DNA from: Actinomycetota bacterium
GTDB taxonomy: Bacteria; Actinomycetota; Actinomycetes; Streptosporangiales; Streptosporangiaceae
NCBI GenBank assembly: GCA_021324595.1
Contig: JAJPIV010000134.1
Span: forward strand, 1 to 64,000
Direction: 5' to 3'
Length of the DNA: 64,000 nt
This document shows positions 43,995 through 51,919 of the stretch, one piece after another. The translations under genes were made by a program, and so were the position numbers. Position 1 is the stretch's first letter. Each line of letters starts with the position of its first letter. A model generated the notes under the pieces. That model was not told the origin of the DNA, ran no database searches, and saw nothing but the letters and a program-made list of their open reading frames with translations.

Positions 43995-44001
43995 GACTGC
44001 C

Positions 44002-45012
44002 ATGGAGGGCTTCTCACTCGGCCTGGCCGGCGCGGTCCGCGCCGAGTTCCCCGACGCCGGGGTGGCGGCGCACTACGGCGACCCCTTCGGCGAGCAGCGC
44101 GCCCTCGCGGCGGGAGCCGGCGTGGTGGACCGGTCACACCGGGGCGTGCTGCGGATCGGCGGCGCGGACCGGCTGGGCTGGCTGAACAGCCTCGGCACCC
44201 AGAAGGTGGACGACCTGGCGCCGGGGACGGCCACCCAGTCGCTGATCCTCAGCCCGCACGGGCACGTCGAGCATCACCTGACCCTCGTCGACGACGGCGA
44301 GCACGCCTGGCTGCACGTCGAGCCCGGCGCGGCGCCGCAGCTGCTGTCCTTCCTCGAGTCGATGCGGTTCATGCTGCGCGTGAGCCCGGCCGACGTCAGC
44401 TCCGAGTACGGGGTGCTCACCGTGCCGGCGGGCGGGCCCGCCGGCGAGGCAGCCGCGGTGATGGAGCTCCCGTTCGGCACCGACCTGGTGATCCGGCGGG
44501 AGCGGATCGCCTCGGTGGCCGGCTCGCTGCGGGAGCAGGGCCTGCGGATGGCGGGCATGTGGGCGCACGAGGCGCTGCGGATCGCCGGGCGCCGGCCCAG
44601 GTTCGGCACCGACACCGACCACCGGACGATCCCCCACGAGGTCGGCTGGATCGGATCGGCGGTCCACCTGAACAAGGGCTGCTACCGGGGGCAGGAGACC
44701 GTCGCCCGGGTCCACAACCTGGGGCACCCGCCGCGCCGCCTCGTCCTGCTGCACCTCGACGGCAGCGAGAACCGGCTGCCCGCGCATGGCGAGCCGGTGC
44801 TCCTCGGCGGCACCCCGGTCGGCTTCGTCGGCTCGAGCGCGCGGCACTACGAGCTCGGGCCGATCGCGCTCGCCCTGGTCAAGCGAACCGTGCCGACGGA
44901 CGCGGCGTTCACCGCCGCCGGCATCAGCGCGGCGCAGGAGGTGATCGTGCCGCCGGATGCCGGGGCGAACGTCGCGGTCACGCTGCCGCCGCGGCGCCTG
45001 GGCCGGCGCTGA
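44002..45012 (+). CDS. YgfZ/CAF17-like folate-binding Fe-S cluster maintenance protein
   Basis: The 336-residue protein has the aminomethyltransferase-like fold. The signature KGCYRGQETVARVHNLGHPPRRLV contains the conserved Cys of YgfZ-type proteins (KGCYxGQE). LNSLGTQKVDDLAPGTATQSLIL lies in the N-terminal part. YgfZ proteins bind tetrahydrofolate and support certain 4Fe-4S enzymes, such as MiaB in E. coli. It is transcribed just after citrate synthase on the same strand but has its own box. Next comes proline dehydrogenase after about 120 bases. Role in this organism is inferred from family only. Confidence 0.86.
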   Translation: MEGFSLGLAGAVRAEFPDAGVAAHYGDPFGEQRALAAGAGVVDRSHRGVLRIGGADRLGWLNSLGTQKVDDLAPGTATQSLILSPHGHVEHHLTLVDDGEHAWLHVEPGAAPQLLSFLESMRFMLRVSPADVSSEYGVLTVPAGGPAGEAAAVMELPFGTDLVIRRERIASVAGSLREQGLRMAGMWAHEALRIAGRRPRFGTDTDHRTIPHEVGWIGSAVHLNKGCYRGQETVARVHNLGHPPRRLVLLHLDGSENRLPAHGEPVLLGGTPVGFVGSSARHYELGPIALALVKRTVPTDAAFTAAGISAAQEVIVPPDAGANVAVTLPPRRLGRR

Positions 45013-45133
45013 ACGGGCCGCGCGCTGAACGGTCCGGCGCGGCGGCGGCGGCAGGGCCCGGCTCGCCGCCCGCTCGCGGGGAGTACCCTGGCCGGCAGGC
45101 AAGCCGGCTCACCCGTCCACGGAGGTGGTCCCA

Positions 45134-46069
45134 GTGCTGCGCCGCCTTCTGCTCGCCGCATCGGCCAGCCCGCGGTTCCGCGCAATCATCACCACGGTCC
45201 CGGTCACCCGCGGCATCGTTCGCAGATTCGTGGCCGGCGAGACCGCCGGCGAGGCCATCGCGGTGGCGCGCCGCCTGACCGCCGAAGGCCTCCTGGTCAC
45301 CATCGACCACCTCGGTGAGGACACCTCCGACGCCGATCGCGCCGCGGCGGTCGCCGCGGAGTACGTGGGCCTCATCGAACGGCTCGCCGGGGCGGGCCTG
45401 GCCGAGGCAGGCCGGGCCGAGGTCTCCGTGAAGCCAACGGCGGTCGGGCTCGGGCTCGCCGAGCATGGCGAGAAGACCGCCGCCGAGAACGTCCGGCGGA
45501 TCTGCTCGGCGGCCCGCGCGGCCGGCACCACCGTGACCTTGGACATGGAGGACCACACTCGGATCGACGCCACGCTGCGGCTCGTCCGCGACCTGCGCGC
45601 GGACTTCCCCGACCTGGGCTGCGTGATCCAGGCGGCCATGCGCCGCAGCCCGGGTGACTGCGAGGCCCTCGCCACCCCGGGCTCGCGGGTCAGGCTCTGC
45701 AAGGGCGCCTACCGCGCGCCCGAAGGGCTCGCCTTCGTCGCCCGGTCGGAGGTGGACCGGTGCTACGCGCGGTGCATGCGCCTGCTGATGGCCGGCCCGG
45801 GGTACCCGATGCTGGCGACCCACGATCCGCGGCTGATCGCGATCGGCCGCTCGCTGGCGGCGTCGTCGGGGCGCCCCCCGGACAGCTTCGAGTACCAGAT
45901 GCTCTATGGCGTGCGCCCCGACGAGCAGCGCCGGCTCGCGGCCTGCGGGGCCAGGGTCCGCGTGTACCTGCCCTACGGCGACGACTGGTACGGCTACCTG
46001 GTGAGGCGGCTGGCCGAGCGCCCGGCCAACGTCGCGTTCCTCCTGCGGGCGCTGGCATCGCGGCGGTAG
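45134..46069 (+). CDS. Proline dehydrogenase (monofunctional)
   Basis: A GTG eight bases after GGAGG gives 311 residues, the size of monofunctional actinobacterial ProDH. An earlier GTG at 45125 lies inside the GGAGG and is unlikely. The FAD barrel shows EVSVKPTAVGLGL, VTLDMEDHTRIDATL, QAAMRRSPGDCEAL, RLCKGAYRAPEGLAF, MLATHDPRLI and FEYQMLYGVRPDEQRRL. The last two are typical of ProDH/PutA active sites. It oxidises proline to delta-1-pyrroline-5-carboxylate, passing electrons to quinone. The next gene, proC, runs the reverse step, so both directions of the P5C/proline pair are adjacent. Confidence 0.92.
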   Translation: MLRRLLLAASASPRFRAIITTVPVTRGIVRRFVAGETAGEAIAVARRLTAEGLLVTIDHLGEDTSDADRAAAVAAEYVGLIERLAGAGLAEAGRAEVSVKPTAVGLGLAEHGEKTAAENVRRICSAARAAGTTVTLDMEDHTRIDATLRLVRDLRADFPDLGCVIQAAMRRSPGDCEALATPGSRVRLCKGAYRAPEGLAFVARSEVDRCYARCMRLLMAGPGYPMLATHDPRLIAIGRSLAASSGRPPDSFEYQMLYGVRPDEQRRLAACGARVRVYLPYGDDWYGYLVRRLAERPANVAFLLRALASRR

Positions 46070-46097
46070 GCCGGCGCGGTCACCCCCATGCGGCGGC

Positions 46098-46103
46098 TAG
46101 GCT
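46098..46103 (+). promoter_or_regulatory. Candidate -10 box TAGGCT for leaderless proC
   Basis: TAGGCT ends six bases before the ATG at 46110, as for the nitrobindin gene, with the same hexamer. There is no ribosome site between. Confidence 0.5.
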
Positions 46104-46109
46104 CTCCGC

Positions 46110-46904
46110 ATGATCGCGATCCTGGGCGCCGGGAAGATGGGCGAGGCGCTGCTGTCCGGCATGCTCCGCGCGGGCATCGCCCCGTCCGGGGTGATTGCCG
46201 CGGTCCGCCGGGAGGAGCGGGCGCGGGCGCTGCGTGACGCCTACGGGATCGAGGTGACCGGCGCGGCGGCGGCCGCCGAGCTCGCCGGGACGCTCGTGAT
46301 CACCGTGAAGCCGCAGGACATGGCCGCGCTGCTGGACGAGATCGGCCCGAGGGTGAAGGATGACCAGCTCCTGATCTGCCTGGCCGCGGGAATCACCACG
46401 GGATTCATCGAGTCACGGCTGCCCTGCGACGCCGCCGTGGTCCGCGTGATGTCGAACACGCCCGTGCTGGTCGACGAGGCGATGAGCGTGATCTCGGCCG
46501 GGCGGTTCGCGGGCGAGCAGCACCTGCGCCGGGCCGAGGATCTGCTCAGGCCGGTCGGCAAGGTGCTGCGGATCCCCGAGTCCCTGCAGGACGCGGCGAC
46601 CGCCCTGTCCGGCAGCGGCCCCGCGTACGTCTACTTCCTCGTCGAGGCGATGGTCGACGCCGGCATCCTGCTCGGGATGCCGCGCAGCACGGCGCTGGAG
46701 ATGGTCAAGCAGGCGGTGTACGGGGCGGCGACGATGCTGCGCGAGTCCGGCGAGCACCCGGTCATCCTGCGCGAGGCGGTGACCTCGCCGGGCGGCACCA
46801 CGATCAGCGCGATCCGCGAGCTGGAGCGGCACGGCGTGCGCGCCGCGTTCCTCGCCGCGATCGAGGCCGCCAGGGACCGCGGGCGCGAGCTGGGCGCCGG
46901 CTGA
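46110..46904 (+). CDS. proC: Pyrroline-5-carboxylate reductase
   Basis: The 264-residue protein has the NADPH site IAILGAGKMGEALLSGML at its N-terminus, VITVKPQD, VMSNTPVLVDEAM, and the dimer and substrate motif ALSGSGPAYVYFLVEAMVDAGI. TSPGGTTISAIRELE closes the active site. It reduces P5C to proline with NAD(P)H. It follows proline dehydrogenase, and its own leaderless-type box suggests separate control of synthesis and breakdown. Gene order from here (proC, HTH, bS22) equals Mycobacterium Rv0500-Rv0500B. Confidence 0.95.
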   Translation: MIAILGAGKMGEALLSGMLRAGIAPSGVIAAVRREERARALRDAYGIEVTGAAAAAELAGTLVITVKPQDMAALLDEIGPRVKDDQLLICLAAGITTGFIESRLPCDAAVVRVMSNTPVLVDEAMSVISAGRFAGEQHLRRAEDLLRPVGKVLRIPESLQDAATALSGSGPAYVYFLVEAMVDAGILLGMPRSTALEMVKQAVYGAATMLRESGEHPVILREAVTSPGGTTISAIRELERHGVRAAFLAAIEAARDRGRELGAG

Positions 46905-46979
46905 GCGTCCCCGGCGGGCTCTCCCGCGGCGGCGGCCGATCCGGCGGGCGGGCTCCGTCAAATGTGGCCGAGCCTGGGG

Positions 46980-47007
46980 TTGCCCTTTCCGTCATACGAA
47001 TTACGCT
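46980..47007 (+). promoter_or_regulatory. Candidate promoter for the HTH-bS22 genes
   Basis: TTGCCC and TACGCT are 16 bases apart, in a lower-GC stretch (CCTTTCCGTCATACGAATTACG), about 68 bases before the HTH gene ATG. Confidence 0.4.
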
Positions 47008-47074
47008 GGATACGGGCGTGACTGGTGCGCTGCAGAACGTTGGGCGCAACGGGGAGCGCCGGAGAGGGCTACCG

Positions 47075-47281
47075 ATGGCAGCAGAGGCAACTCCGCTCAG
47101 CGCAGTCCGCTTCCTGACGGTCGCAGAGGTGGCGGCGATCATGCGCGTGTCCAAGATGACCGTCTACCGCCTCGTTCACTCTGGTGACCTGGAGGCAATC
47201 CGGGTGGGCCGTTCCTTCCGTGTGCCGGAGAGCGCCGTCAATCAGTACCTCAGGGACGCGTTCGTGGAGGCGGCGGGCTGA
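47075..47281 (+). CDS. Excisionase-like helix-turn-helix DNA-binding protein (Rv0500A-type)
   Basis: The 68-residue protein is a MerR/excisionase-fold HTH: FLTVAEVAAIMRVSKMTVYRLVHSGDLEAIRVGRSFRVPESAVNQYL in blocks, almost the whole length. It has GGAGAGGG before its ATG. Its place between proC and the bS22 gene is conserved in actinobacteria (Rv0500A; a similar gene in Streptomyces). It is not BldC, whose core reads LLTPAEVATMFRVDPKTV. Target DNA is not known; the conserved partner suggests a link to bS22 or to the acyltransferase downstream. Confidence 0.88.
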   Translation: MAAEATPLSAVRFLTVAEVAAIMRVSKMTVYRLVHSGDLEAIRVGRSFRVPESAVNQYLRDAFVEAAG

Positions 47282-47464
47282 TCTGCGCGGTCCGGGCGCG
47301 GCGCGCCGGCCGGCCCGGCAGGCACAGACCGCGGATCACCGGCGCCCGCGCGCCGGGAGTACGCTGTGGCGTCGGCGCGTGCCGTGGCGGCCGCGCGCGG
47401 TGAACGGCCGGCGCCCGAGCGTTAGGGACGCCGGGGCGCGTGGGTATCGATCAAGGGTGGTCTT

Positions 47465-47563
47465 GTGGGTTCCGTTATCAAGAAGCGCCGCAAGCGGATG
47501 GCGAAGAAGAAGCACCGCAAACTGCTGCGCAAGACGCGCATCCAGCGCAGAAACAAGAAGTAG
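47465..47563 (+). CDS. Small ribosomal subunit protein bS22 (AURKAIP1/COX24 domain)
   Basis: A 32-codon ORF from GTG with AGGGTGG upstream encodes a very basic peptide ([20 protein letters not shown], then [12 protein letters not shown]). This matches the actinobacterial 30S protein bS22 and the mitochondrial COX24/AURKAIP1 signature. In mycobacterial structures bS22 lies near the decoding region of 16S rRNA. Location right after the excisionase-like HTH gene is the conserved one. Its codon use is less GC-extreme (AAG, AAC, AAA), because of Lys. Confidence 0.93.
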   Translation: MGSVIKKRRKRMAKKKHRKLLRKTRIQRRNKK

Positions 47564-47565
47564 CC

Positions 47566-47587
47566 CCGCCCGGAGGATCCCGGGCGG
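47566..47587 (+). terminator. Hairpin terminator after bS22
   Basis: CCGCCCGG and CCGGGCGG form a perfect 8-bp stem around AGGATC, three bases after the stop codon. Confidence 0.55.
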
Positions 47588-47660
47588 CCCGGCCGGGGCG
47601 GATGGCGCGGCCGGGCCGCCGCCAGGTGCCCTGCCGAGCCTCGGGAACGGCGGCGTGGTC

Positions 47661-48524
47661 ATGAGCGATCCGCGAGCCCCGCGCGCGGGCGAGTGGCTGG
47701 GCGGGCTCGTCGGGTTCGCGCGGCGGCGGCTGGCGGGCGAGTCCGGGGCCGATCCGGAGTCCGGCTTCGACCCGGAGTTCAACCGCGTCCTGCTGATGCC
47801 CGTCGCCCGGGCGCTGTACCGGAACTGGTTCCGGGTGCGGATGCGCGGCATCGGGAACGTGCCCTCGTCCGGTCCCGCGCTCGTCGTCGCCAATCACTCC
47901 GGCGTGATACCGGTCGACGCGATCATGCTCCAGGTCGGCATCCTGGACGAGCACCCGGCCGCCCGCAACCTGCGCCTGCTCGGCGCCGACCTGGTGTACT
48001 CCGTCCCCGTCCTGGCGGACCTGGCGAGGAAGAGCGGCCATGTGCGGGCCAGCCCCGCGGAGGCGGAGCGGCTCCTGCGCTCGGGCGAGCTGGTCGGCGT
48101 GTTCCCCGAGGGCTTCAAGGGGATCGGCAAGCCCTTCAGCGAGCGCTACCGGCTGCGGCGGTTCGGCCGGGGCGGCTTTGCCCGCACGGCGATGCGCACG
48201 AGGTCACCGATGATCCCGTGCGCGATCGTCGGCGCCGAGGAGATCTACCCGATGGTCGCGGACTGGCCGCGGGTCGCCGCCCGGCTGCGGCTGCCCTACT
48301 TCCCGGTCACGCCGCTGTTCCCGTGGCTCGGCCCGCTCGGCGTCATCCCGCTGCCGTCCAAGTGGATCATCGAGTTCTGCGATCCGGTGCCCACCGACGG
48401 CTTCACCCCGGATCAGTGGGAGGACGAGGAGGTGATCGCCGAGCTCGCCGGCAAGGTGAAGGCCACGATCGACCGCAAGCTCGGCGAGCTGCTGGCCGAG
48501 CGGGGGCCGGCCTTCGGCGGCTGA
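47661..48524 (+). CDS. PlsC-like lysophospholipid acyltransferase family protein
   Basis: The 287-residue protein has acyltransferase motif I NHSGVIPVDA, an unusual H-x6-D spacing also seen in Rv0502-like relatives, in place of the common HX4D. It also has motif III VFPEGFKG, and SPMIPCAIVGAEEIYP. It probably moves an acyl group to a glycerol phosphate or other lipid at the membrane. There is no transmembrane helix of clear length. The hydrophobic N-terminus could dock. It holds the Rv0502 position in the conserved gene order after bS22. The ATG has weak upstream purines. It converges on the HAD gene. Confidence 0.85.
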   Translation: MSDPRAPRAGEWLGGLVGFARRRLAGESGADPESGFDPEFNRVLLMPVARALYRNWFRVRMRGIGNVPSSGPALVVANHSGVIPVDAIMLQVGILDEHPAARNLRLLGADLVYSVPVLADLARKSGHVRASPAEAERLLRSGELVGVFPEGFKGIGKPFSERYRLRRFGRGGFARTAMRTRSPMIPCAIVGAEEIYPMVADWPRVAARLRLPYFPVTPLFPWLGPLGVIPLPSKWIIEFCDPVPTDGFTPDQWEDEEVIAELAGKVKATIDRKLGELLAERGPAFGG

Positions 48525-48537
48525 CGGGGAGGCCGCC
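48516..48537. terminator. Short hairpin between convergent genes
   Basis: GGCGGC at 48516 and GCCGCC at 48532 form a 6-bp stem across a 10-base loop. The stem starts in the last codons of the acyltransferase gene and stops before the HAD stop codon. Confidence 0.4.
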
Positions 48538-48538
48538 T

Positions 48539-49405
48539 TCAGCTCGAGCCGGCGGCGCGGTTCCGGCGCAGGGCCGCGCCGGCCGCCAGGCCGCCGACAA
48601 CGACGCCCGCCCCCGCGGCGACCGGGATGGCCACGAACGTGGCGCGGCGCCCCCTCCTGAACTCGTGCACCGGCCAGCCCCGCTCGCGCGCCACGGCCCG
48701 CAGCCGGGCGTCGGGGTTCACCGCATGGGGGTGCCCGACGAGCTCGAGCATGGGCAGGTCGTTCGCGGAGTCGCTGTACGCGCTGCAGCGGGCCAGGTCA
48801 AGGCCCTCCCGCTCGGCCAGGGCGAGCACCGCCGCCGCCTTGGCCGAGCCGTGCAGCAGCCCGCCGGACAGCCGGCCCGTGTAGACGCCGTCGCGGGTCT
48901 CGGCGACCGTGCCGAGCGCGCCGCTCAGGCCCAGCCGCCTGGCCAGGATGTCCGCCAGTTCGATCGGGGTCGCGGTGACCAGCCAGACCCGCTGGCCGGC
49001 GTCCAGGTGCGCCTGCGCGAGATCGCGGGCGCCCTCCCAGATCCGGCCGGCCATGGTCTCGTCGTAGATCTCCTCACCGAGCGCGATGATGTCGGCCACC
49101 CGGTGGCCGGCGACGAAGGCGAGCGCAGCCTCGCGGGCCGCGTCGATGTGGTTCGCGCTCTCCGCCCCGCGCACGCGGAACAGGAACTGCCCGGCCATCA
49201 TCCTGGCCAGGTCTCTCGGGCCGAACATCTTGCGGGCCGCCAGGCCCCTCGCGAAGTAGTAGATCGACGCGCCGCGCATCAGGGTGTTGTCCACGTCGAA
49301 GAAGGCCCCGGCCCGCGGATCCGGGGCGGCCGGCGGCCTGGGGGCGGCGGCCGCCGCCTCCCCCGCCGGCGCGGCATGGTCGTGGTGATCGGGGTGCGCC
49401 GTCAC
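48539..49405 (-). CDS. HAD-IB family phosphatase (CicA/SerB1-like)
   Basis: The 288-residue protein has a His/Pro/Ala-rich N-terminus and HAD motif I FFDVDNTLMRGAS, motif II VWLVTATP, Lys in HGSAKAAAV, and motif III AYSDSANDLPML. DVDNT and SDSANDLPML with a C1-type cap fit the HAD-IB group (Rv0505c SerB1-like, CicA). Substrate could be a phosphoserine-like or lipid phosphate. A C-terminal hydrophobic helix (FVAIPVAAGAGVVVGGLAAGA) may anchor it. The GTG start lies eight bases after TAGGCT. The position between acyltransferase and glutaredoxin/hem genes is conserved. Confidence 0.85.
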   Translation of the reverse strand: MTAHPDHHDHAAPAGEAAAAAPRPPAAPDPRAGAFFDVDNTLMRGASIYYFARGLAARKMFGPRDLARMMAGQFLFRVRGAESANHIDAAREAALAFVAGHRVADIIALGEEIYDETMAGRIWEGARDLAQAHLDAGQRVWLVTATPIELADILARRLGLSGALGTVAETRDGVYTGRLSGGLLHGSAKAAAVLALAEREGLDLARCSAYSDSANDLPMLELVGHPHAVNPDARLRAVARERGWPVHEFRRGRRATFVAIPVAAGAGVVVGGLAAGAALRRNRAAGSS

Positions 49406-49516
49406 GATAGCCGAGCCTAATGGGTACGCTTGGTAACCCGGCGCGGGTCTCGCGCCGACGGGTCGCCGCGCCCGACCGGCGGCGGCACGCTCGGGCGTAG
49501 GGCACCATAGGCAGGG

Positions 49517-51520
49517 ATGTCGCTCTCTCTCATCGTGGTCGTGCTCGGCGCCGTCGTCGCGGCGGCGGGTACCGTCACGCTGGCGGCGCGCGCCGCCAGG
49601 AGACCCTCGCCGGCGCTGCTCGCCTGGACGGCCGCGGTGCTGGGGCTCGCCGTGGCGCTCGGCTCGCAGGCCGTCGGCTACCTGGCCGGCTACAGCGCGC
49701 TGCTCTTCCGGGCCATGGAGCTCGGCGCCCAGCTACTGGCCCCGCTTGCGCTGTGCCTCGGCCTGGCCGAGGTGGTCGCGCGCAGGTTGCCCGCCCGGTT
49801 CGCCATGCGGCTGGTAACATCGGGCCTCGCGATCGTCCTCGCCGTCGCGCTCGGCTCGGACCCGCTCAACCAGAGCCGGAGGTTCAGCAAGGCGTGGCCG
49901 GACCCCGCGGTCTTCTACGAGCCGGTGCCACTGGCGCTGATCGGGATTCTGGCCCTCTTCATCGTGGTCACCGTCCTGGTGTCCGTGCTGGCCACGGCGG
50001 CGGGCTCCCGGCGTGCCGGGCCCGGGAGCCGGGCCGGGCCGGTGCTCGCGGCCTCGGCGGCGGCGCTGGCGCTCGCGGAGCCTGGCCTGTCCTGGTTCGC
50101 GCACTCGGCCGGGGTCAGGCCCCCGGCGTCGGACCGGGGCATGTTCGCCCTGGCCTGCACGGCGGCCGCGGCGCTGACGTGGTACGCGGCCGTCGCGGCA
50201 CAGCGGGCCGGCGTGCTGGTCCCGGCCGGCCGGGTCGCGGACGAGGCCGGTGACGGCCGGGCGGATGGCGGTGAGGGTCCCGACGACCAAGGCGGTGGCA
50301 TGGACGGGCGGTACCAGACAGGAGAGTTCGACGGTTACGGCCGGGGCGACTATGACCAGCGCGGCCTGCCCGGCGACGACCCGCGCGCCTACCGTGACGA
50401 CCCCGCGCACGGGTGGCCGGGCCCGGCGGGCGGCCGTGTCCCGCAGCTGGACTCGCAGTCCGGCTACCCCGGGCTCGCCGCCCTCGCGGCCGAGTTCGAC
50501 GATCCGCCGCCCGGGGCAGCCGGGTACCGTGATCCGCGGGCCCCGGACGGCGCGATGCCGCCCGGCGCCCCCTACGCCGGCCCCCCCTACGACGGCCCCC
50601 CCTACGACGGCTCCCCCTACGACGGCCCCCCCTACGACGGCGACGGGCCCTACCGCGGGCCGCGTGGCGAGCCCGGCCCGCCGGCGCTCCGGGGGGCGTA
50701 TGACCGGGACCCCTACGGGCCGGGTCCCGACGCGGGCGGTCCCTACCGCGAGCCAGCGAACGGCGCCTGGCCCTACGACGGCGGCGGGCCCTACCCCGGG
50801 CCTCGTGGCGAGCCCGGCCCGCCGGCGGTCCAGGGGGATCCGTACCGCGGCGAATGGGACGCGCAGCGCCGGGCCTTGCGCGACGGCTATGCGAACGGCG
50901 GGCCCTCCCCCGGCGCGGCACCCTACGGCGAGGAGGCAGGCCACGGCGGCCCCCGGCCACCGGATGGCGCGGGCACCTCATCGTTGTTCGGTCAGATCAC
51001 CATCTACACGCTGATCGAGGAGCGGGCAGGTGACTTTGACAGGCTGACCGAGCGGATGGTGGCCAGGGTCCAGGCCCGGGAGCCCGACACGCTGGTCTAC
51101 ATCGTCCACGCGGTGCCGACCGCGCCGATGCAGCGGATCCTGTACGAGGTCTACCGCGACCGGGCCGCCTACGAGGAGCACCTGCGCCAGCCCTACATGG
51201 TCAGGTACGAGGCGGAGCGCCGGCCGCTCGTGCTGGCCACGAACGTGATCGAGCTCGGCCTGCAGCAGGCGAAGGTGACGCCGTTCCCGTCGATCTCCGC
51301 GATCTCCGACATCCTCAGCGAGTCGGGCATCGACCTGACCGGCGTCGTCAGGTCGCGCGGCAGGATCGCCGGGGGCAACGGCCACGAGCCCCGGGGCCTG
51401 CCCGCCCCCGGTCAGGGGGGCCAGCGGCCCGTCCCGGACCGCTATGACGGGCCCGGCTACGCCCAGCCCTACCAGCAGGGCTGGGACGAGATCCGCGGGC
51501 GCGACCCGGGGTACCGGTGA
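49517..51520 (+). CDS. Seven-helix membrane protein fused to a C-terminal ABM domain
   Basis: The 667-residue protein has seven predicted membrane helices in residues 1-240 (e.g. SLIVVVLGAVVAAAGTVTLAA, LAWTAAVLGLAVALGSQAV and ALTWYAAVAA as the last). A Pro/Gly/Tyr/Asp-rich linker covers about 240-485. An ABM-type ferredoxin-like domain follows (about 487-585: FGQITIYTLIEERAGDFDRL, YIVHAVPTAPMQRILYEVYRD, AAYEEHLRQPYMVRYEAERRPL). A disordered tail ends it. ABM domains include monooxygenases and IsdG/HmoB-type heme oxygenases. The linker is cytosolic if helix parity is right. It overlaps the glutaredoxin gene by GTGA and lies directly before rex and heme genes. In Streptomyces the equivalent spot holds bldN. 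Function is unknown. Confidence 0.75.
   Translation: MSLSLIVVVLGAVVAAAGTVTLAARAARRPSPALLAWTAAVLGLAVALGSQAVGYLAGYSALLFRAMELGAQLLAPLALCLGLAEVVARRLPARFAMRLVTSGLAIVLAVALGSDPLNQSRRFSKAWPDPAVFYEPVPLALIGILALFIVVTVLVSVLATAAGSRRAGPGSRAGPVLAASAAALALAEPGLSWFAHSAGVRPPASDRGMFALACTAAAALTWYAAVAAQRAGVLVPAGRVADEAGDGRADGGEGPDDQGGGMDGRYQTGEFDGYGRGDYDQRGLPGDDPRAYRDDPAHGWPGPAGGRVPQLDSQSGYPGLAALAAEFDDPPPGAAGYRDPRAPDGAMPPGAPYAGPPYDGPPYDGSPYDGPPYDGDGPYRGPRGEPGPPALRGAYDRDPYGPGPDAGGPYREPANGAWPYDGGGPYPGPRGEPGPPAVQGDPYRGEWDAQRRALRDGYANGGPSPGAAPYGEEAGHGGPRPPDGAGTSSLFGQITIYTLIEERAGDFDRLTERMVARVQAREPDTLVYIVHAVPTAPMQRILYEVYRDRAAYEEHLRQPYMVRYEAERRPLVLATNVIELGLQQAKVTPFPSISAISDILSESGIDLTGVVRSRGRIAGGNGHEPRGLPAPGQGGQRPVPDRYDGPGYAQPYQQGWDEIRGRDPGYR
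50579..50641 (+). repeat. 15-bp repeats coding GPPYD
   Basis: Four units of GGCCCCCCCTACGAC (third with TCC) start at 50579, 50594, 50609 and 50624, with a fifth GGC after them. They are in frame and encode a PPYDG run inside the linker. Further out, two copies of a GPRGEPGPPA block (near 50655 and 50805) show a longer duplication. Confidence 0.9.
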
Positions 51521-51786
51521 GGCTGCCGGGACGCCGCGGGCGAGGCCCGGCTCATGTGATCACGCTGCTGTCCCGGCCCGGCTGCCACCTGTGCGACGAG
51601 GCCCGGTCCGTCATCGCCGCGGTGGCCGGCGAGCTCGGCGTGCCCTGGGCCGAGCGGGACGTCACAGCCTCGCCGGAGGACCTGCGCGAGTACGGCGACA
51701 TGGTGCCGGTCACCTTCATCGACGGGGTCCAGCACGACTTCTGGCGGGTCGACGAGCGCCGCCTGCGCGAGGCGCTGCGCGCCTGA
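51517..51786 (+). CDS. Glutaredoxin-like protein
   Basis: The 89-residue protein has a thioredoxin fold with a CxxC (C23-H-L-C26 in SRPGCHLCDEARSVI) and DMVPVTFIDGV with cis-Pro, as in the small glutaredoxin family DUF836. The GTG start overlaps the upstream membrane-ABM gene by four bases. A later GTG near residue 14 would drop a basic leader. Similar glutaredoxin genes precede hemA or rex in other actinobacteria (Rv0508-like). It probably reduces disulfides with mycothiol or a thioredoxin-like donor. It ends about 25 bases before the Rex operator. Confidence 0.85.
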   Translation: MRLPGRRGRGPAHVITLLSRPGCHLCDEARSVIAAVAGELGVPWAERDVTASPEDLREYGDMVPVTFIDGVQHDFWRVDERRLREALRA

Positions 51787-51809
51787 TGGCGCGGCGGAAC
51801 CCGCCGACT

Positions 51810-51838
51810 TTGTGCAAACGTTCACAAGGGCGTAGCGT
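51810..51838 (+). promoter_or_regulatory. Rex operator overlapping the -35 of the rex-hem promoter
   Basis: TTGTGCAAACGTTCACAA (51810-51827) is an imperfect inverted repeat close to the Streptomyces Rex operator TGTGAACGCGTTCACA. TTGTGC at 51810 also forms a -35, with TAGCGT at 51833 as -10 after 17 bases. Rex bound here would block the promoter. Expected effect: rex and hem genes are repressed when NADH is low and opened when NADH/NAD+ rises. Confidence 0.88.
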
Positions 51839-51919
51839 GTGGTGAGCCACAGCCGGAGCGGACTGCGGACGACAGGCCGCCCCGCCCGCCGTGCCGAGCC
51901 CCCAGGAGTAGCCGGCGTC

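Noticed and set aside
47075-47281. First guess that the HTH protein is BldC
   Set aside because: The core sequence and proC-bS22 neighbours match the Rv0500A excisionase-like protein and differ from BldC.
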